Shown here: in pieces, positions 61,024-64,000 of the stretch | How positions within the stretch are numbered: the first letter of the stretch is position 1 | How the letters are laid out: the number at the start of each line of letters is the position of its first letter | Source: an uncultured Rhodobacter sp. | Lineage (GTDB): Bacteria > Pseudomonadota > Alphaproteobacteria > Rhodobacterales > Rhodobacteraceae | NCBI GenBank assembly: GCA_945952585.1 | Contig: CAMFII010000001.1 | Location: 434,001-498,000, forward strand | Length of the DNA: 64,000 nt | Direction: 5' to 3' | Position numbers and translations under genes: made by a program | Notes under the pieces: model-generated | Database searches by the model: none | The model's input: only the letters and a program-made list of their open reading frames with translations | What the model was told of the DNA's origin: nothing

Positions 61024-62484
61024 ATGTTCGATTGGCTGACCAACCAGCCCGCCTGGCATTTCGTCGTCTTTCACGTTTCGCTTCAGGCCCTGTTCGTCGC
61101 GCGCGCCTTGCTTCGCCCGCGGCGGGAACCAGCGGCGCGCATGGCCTGGGCGCTTGTCATCATCATGGCGCCTGTCGTGGGTTTGCTGGCCTATGCCCTG
61201 TTCGGCGAGACGAATATCGGTCGAAAGCGTGTTGCCCGCGCCCGGGCTGCCGAGGCGGCTCTGCCCGATCCCGGCACTATCGGGGTGGCGCCTGGCACCA
61301 CGAAATGGCCGGAGGTCGGCCCCGAATATGAAAGACTGTTCCACATCGGCAAGTCGATCAGCGGCTTCGAGCCGGTCCCGGGCAACCGGGCCACGCTCAT
61401 GCCGGATTCGGACAGCGCGATCGATGCAATGATTGCCGATATCGACGCGGCGCGGAGCCATGTTCATCTCGCCTTCTACATCTGGCTGCCCGACACCAAT
61501 GGCCTGAAGATGGTCGAGGCACTGAAGCGTGCCGCCGCCCGGGGCGTGACATGCCGCGCAATGGCCGACGACCTTGGCTCGCGCCGGTTGATCCGGTCTC
61601 CGCATTGGCAAGCGATGAAGGACGCGGGCATCCATGTCACGATGACCTTGCCCATCGGCAACCCGTTCCTGCGCGTCACCCAAGGCCGGATCGACCTGCG
61701 CAACCACCGCAAGATCCTGGTGATCGACAACGCCATCACCTATTGCGGCAGCCAGAACTGCGCAGATCCGGCTTTCTTGCCCAAGGCGAAATTCGCGCCC
61801 TGGGTCGACATCATGCTGCGTTTCGAAGGCCCCGTCGTCCGCCAGAACCAGCACCTTTTCGCAGTCGACTGGATGGCCGAGACGCAGGAGGACTTGACCT
61901 TCCTGTTCGACGATCCGCTGCCGCCCGAACAGCCCGGCTTCGCGGCCCAGGCAATCGGAACCGGACCGACCGTGCGCCCGACCGCCATGCCCGAGGTCTT
62001 TACCTCGCTCATGTATGCGGCGCGACACGAGTTGATCGTCACGACACCCTATTATGTTCCAGACGAACCGATCCAGGCGGCGCTGTGCGCCAGCGCCAGG
62101 CGCGGGGTCCATACGACTGTCATCTTCCCCGAACGTAACGACTCCTGGCTCGTCGGGGCTGCCAGCCGCAGCTACTACGACGACCTGATTGAGGCGGGGG
62201 TGCGGATCCACCAATACCGCGGCGGGCTTCTGCACACGAAGTCGATCACCGTGGACGGCAAGGCGGCACTGATCGGATCCGCGAACCTCGACCGGCGCAG
62301 CTTCGAGTTGAATTTCGAGAACAACATCCTTCTTGTCGATGACGACGTGACGGCGCAGATCCGCGCCCGGCAGCACAGCTATCTGGCCCAATCCGATCCG
62401 GTACTGCCAAGGACGGTCGAGAACTGGCATATCGGGACGCGGCTTTGGAACAATGCGCTGGCGATGTTCGGGCCGATCCTCTGA
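61024..62484 (+). CDS. cls: Cardiolipin synthase (phospholipase D family)
   Basis: A 486-aa membrane protein. Two N-terminal hydrophobic segments (about residues 8-25 and 38-58) anchor it, and two phospholipase D domains carry the HKD motifs: NHRKILVIDN near residue 235 and LHTKSITVDGKAALIGSANLD near residue 400. It joins phosphatidylglycerol molecules into cardiolipin. ATG 61024 starts the first membrane segment; a longer frame reaching 60958 lacks a ribosome site. The tRNA-Gly gene is about 100 bases upstream. Confidence 0.92.
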   Translation: MFDWLTNQPAWHFVVFHVSLQALFVARALLRPRREPAARMAWALVIIMAPVVGLLAYALFGETNIGRKRVARARAAEAALPDPGTIGVAPGTTKWPEVGPEYERLFHIGKSISGFEPVPGNRATLMPDSDSAIDAMIADIDAARSHVHLAFYIWLPDTNGLKMVEALKRAAARGVTCRAMADDLGSRRLIRSPHWQAMKDAGIHVTMTLPIGNPFLRVTQGRIDLRNHRKILVIDNAITYCGSQNCADPAFLPKAKFAPWVDIMLRFEGPVVRQNQHLFAVDWMAETQEDLTFLFDDPLPPEQPGFAAQAIGTGPTVRPTAMPEVFTSLMYAARHELIVTTPYYVPDEPIQAALCASARRGVHTTVIFPERNDSWLVGAASRSYYDDLIEAGVRIHQYRGGLLHTKSITVDGKAALIGSANLDRRSFELNFENNILLVDDDVTAQIRARQHSYLAQSDPVLPRTVENWHIGTRLWNNALAMFGPIL

Positions 62485-62489
62485 AGCTT

Positions 62490-62505
62490 TCCCGCGGCGG
62501 CGGGA
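62490..62505 (+). terminator. Hairpin after the cardiolipin synthase gene
   Basis: TCCCGC-GGCG-GCGGGA forms a 6-bp GC-rich stem five bases after the stop codon. No T-run follows, so termination would be weak or Rho-assisted. The next gene starts 45 bases later. Confidence 0.35.
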
Positions 62506-62549
62506 GAGGCTGACCTATTCTCACCGCCATATTTCAACAGGAGTGATTC

Positions 62550-63740
62550 ATGCTTCGCCATTTTGCCTATCTGATTGCGCTTGCGACGCTCCCCGTCGCG
62601 CCCGCCGCTGCGCAATCCCTGAAAGCCGACGAAATCGTCAGCTCTATCGCCGTCGCTGCAATCAACCCTCCGATCCCTGTGCCTGGGGCCGATGGCCGCG
62701 TGCACCTGGCTTATGAGCTGCACATCGACAACAACTCGCGGCTCTTCGTGACCCCGGACAAGATCGAAGCGGTCGATGCGGATGGCAAAGTGCTCGGCAT
62801 GCTGGACGGCGACGCGCTGACCGCGATGATGACCTCGTTTTCCGGAAAGCCGCCGCTGATTCCCCCGGGGGGAACGGCGACCGTCTTCATGGATGTGAGC
62901 TTTGCCGAGGGCGAGGCGTTGCCTGAGACGGTTTATGCGCGGGTGACGGCGACGCGCGAGCTGGCGGATGGCAAGGGCAATCCGGTGCCGCTTGGCAAGG
63001 ATCAACCGGTTCCGGCGACCTACACCTTCACCGGGGCACCCACACCCGTTTCCGGCAAGGCGGTTGTCGTGGCCCCACCGCTCAAGGGCAAACACTGGGT
63101 CGCCGTAAATGGATGCTGCGGCACGGTGACCTCGCATCGGGGCGAGATCATGCCGGTCAATGGTCAGATGCGCCTGCCTGAACGGTTCGCGATCGACTGG
63201 GTCAAGCTTGACGACAAGGGTCAGGTCTTTACCGGCAAGGCCGATCAGCTTTCGTCCTACGCCTATTATGGCACCGAAGTTCTGTCGGTCGCCGATGGTA
63301 CCGTGGTGAACCTGTATAACGAAGCCGATGAACAGGTTCCGGGCGAAGATCCGAAGGGCATCACCACCGAAAACATCGGCGGCAACATGATCGTCGTCGA
63401 TATCGGCAACGGTGCCTTCGCGTTTTACGCCCATCTTCAGCGCGACAGCCTGAAGGTGAAGCTGGGTGACAAAGTGAAGGCCGGTCAACCCCTGGCGTTG
63501 TTGGGCAATACCGGGAACTCCACCGGACCCCACCTGCATTTCCATGTGATGGACGGCCCGTCGCCCCTGGACGCGAACGGCCTTCCCTTCACCTTCAACA
63601 GCTTCGCCGGCGAAGGCGTGCTGGTCGATCAGGACGAGGCGATGGAGGACGGCAAGCCCGTAAAGCCGGACACAACGCGCCTGACCGGCAAGATGCAGGC
63701 CCGGTTGCCCCTGAACAATCAAGTCGTGACCTTCGACTAA
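62550..63740 (+). CDS. Secreted M23-family peptidase-like protein
   Basis: A 396-aa exported protein with signal peptide [20 protein letters not shown] and a C-terminal LytM/M23 domain. The zinc-site motifs are [22 protein letters not shown], an unusually long H-to-D spacing, and the canonical [10 protein letters not shown] near residue 330. [39 protein letters not shown] surrounds it, with key part [14 protein letters not shown]. The N-terminal 180 residues form an unassigned beta-rich domain. An AACAGGAGTG site precedes the ATG. Probably acts on cell-wall peptides, or is a non-catalytic relative. Confidence 0.87.
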   Translation: MLRHFAYLIALATLPVAPAAAQSLKADEIVSSIAVAAINPPIPVPGADGRVHLAYELHIDNNSRLFVTPDKIEAVDADGKVLGMLDGDALTAMMTSFSGKPPLIPPGGTATVFMDVSFAEGEALPETVYARVTATRELADGKGNPVPLGKDQPVPATYTFTGAPTPVSGKAVVVAPPLKGKHWVAVNGCCGTVTSHRGEIMPVNGQMRLPERFAIDWVKLDDKGQVFTGKADQLSSYAYYGTEVLSVADGTVVNLYNEADEQVPGEDPKGITTENIGGNMIVVDIGNGAFAFYAHLQRDSLKVKLGDKVKAGQPLALLGNTGNSTGPHLHFHVMDGPSPLDANGLPFTFNSFAGEGVLVDQDEAMEDGKPVKPDTTRLTGKMQARLPLNNQVVTFD

Positions 63741-63746
63741 AGCCGA

Positions 63747-64000
63747 TCAGGCGAGGTGACGGGCCAGGAACTGCCCGGCATAGGCGGCGGCGGCGCGGCT
63801 GATGTCGTGGCCGACGCCGGCGCAGGCGACCAGATCCGCCGGATGTCCAGCACGGTGCAGGTCACCCCAGGCCTTCAGGCTGTTCCAGGCGGGCACGGCC
63901 TCGTCCTCAAGCCCGTGCACCAGGAGCATCGGTGTAGCGGCTGCGGGTGCAAAGGGGCGGGCCGTCGCAACGCGGCAGGCAAAGGTTGCCATTGCGCCGA
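63747..64000 (-). CDS. Alpha/beta hydrolase, C-terminal part (runs off the window)
   Basis: The last 84 residues of a serine hydrolase are visible. LLVHGLEDEAVP contains the catalytic Asp loop and GVGHDIS the catalytic His, as in the phospholipase/carboxylesterase and dienelactone hydrolase groups (YpfH-like). The nucleophile part lies beyond 64000. It converges on the M23-like gene with six bases between stops. Confidence 0.82.
   Translation of the reverse strand, partial: GAMATFACRVATARPFAPAAATPMLLVHGLEDEAVPAWNSLKAWGDLHRAGHPADLVACAGVGHDISRAAAAYAGQFLARHLA

Overview
The window is a high-GC, densely packed bacterial chromosome segment with short intergenic gaps, many 4-bp ATGA/GTGA stop-start overlaps and two tRNA genes. 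A complete beta-hydroxyaspartate-cycle cluster, a CsaA-type protein, YbjN-proC neighbours, paired small MerR regulators over an acyl-CoA operon and DabAB together suggest an alphaproteobacterium of the Rhodobacteraceae type (inference; no rRNA is present). No IS element, integrase, phage gene or CRISPR array was seen.

Layout. 1-8.5 kb: a catabolic locus with a trimethylamine-dehydrogenase-like flavoprotein, a NitT/TauT-type ABC importer, three SDR dehydrogenases, an exported coiled-coil protein with a small membrane protein, and a winged-helix regulator. 9-20.2 kb: an AT-rich leader, a LuxR-type response regulator, a 2035-aa secreted animal-type heme peroxidase with RTX repeats, and its type I secretion ABC/HlyD pair. 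The peroxidase and transporter genes share an upstream 31-bp bipartite motif with fixed spacing. 20.5-27 kb: a UspA protein, 5-oxoprolinase pxpABC, a saccharopine-dehydrogenase-like enzyme and a Rieske oxygenase. 26.8-38.5 kb: bhcR and divergent bhcABCD (glyoxylate to oxaloacetate via beta-hydroxyaspartate), then on the opposite strand an Asp/Glu/hydantoin-racemase-like gene and a complete branched-chain-type (Liv) ABC importer with a divergent GntR regulator. 38.9-43.9 kb: the DabA/DabB inorganic-carbon accumulation pair with a divergent LysR regulator.

44.2-48 kb: tRNA-Ser(GCU), a YbjN-domain protein, proC, csaA, a D-2-hydroxyacid (glyoxylate-type) dehydrogenase and a sulfotransferase. 48-57.8 kb: an acyl-CoA degradation block (MerR, FadE-like, 70-aa protein, GST, thiolase, three cupin domains in two genes, fused FadB/J) with an array of three dyads upstream, a second MerR gene and two PaaI-type thioesterases. 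57.8-64 kb: MATE exporter, pyrD, DUF952 protein, tRNA-Gly(UCC), a cardiolipin synthase, an M23-type protein and the end of an alpha/beta hydrolase.

How the genes fit together: uptake systems (NitT/TauT, Liv) sit beside oxidative enzymes for small organic nitrogen compounds. The BHA cycle can absorb glyoxylate from such catabolism, and the hydroxyacid dehydrogenase may act on the same pool. The peroxidase locus looks like a self-contained secretion module with its own regulator but no outer-membrane TolC partner in view. Gene functions rest on motif recognition by eye; substrates of the importers, the flavoprotein, the Rieske enzyme and the cupins are not determined.
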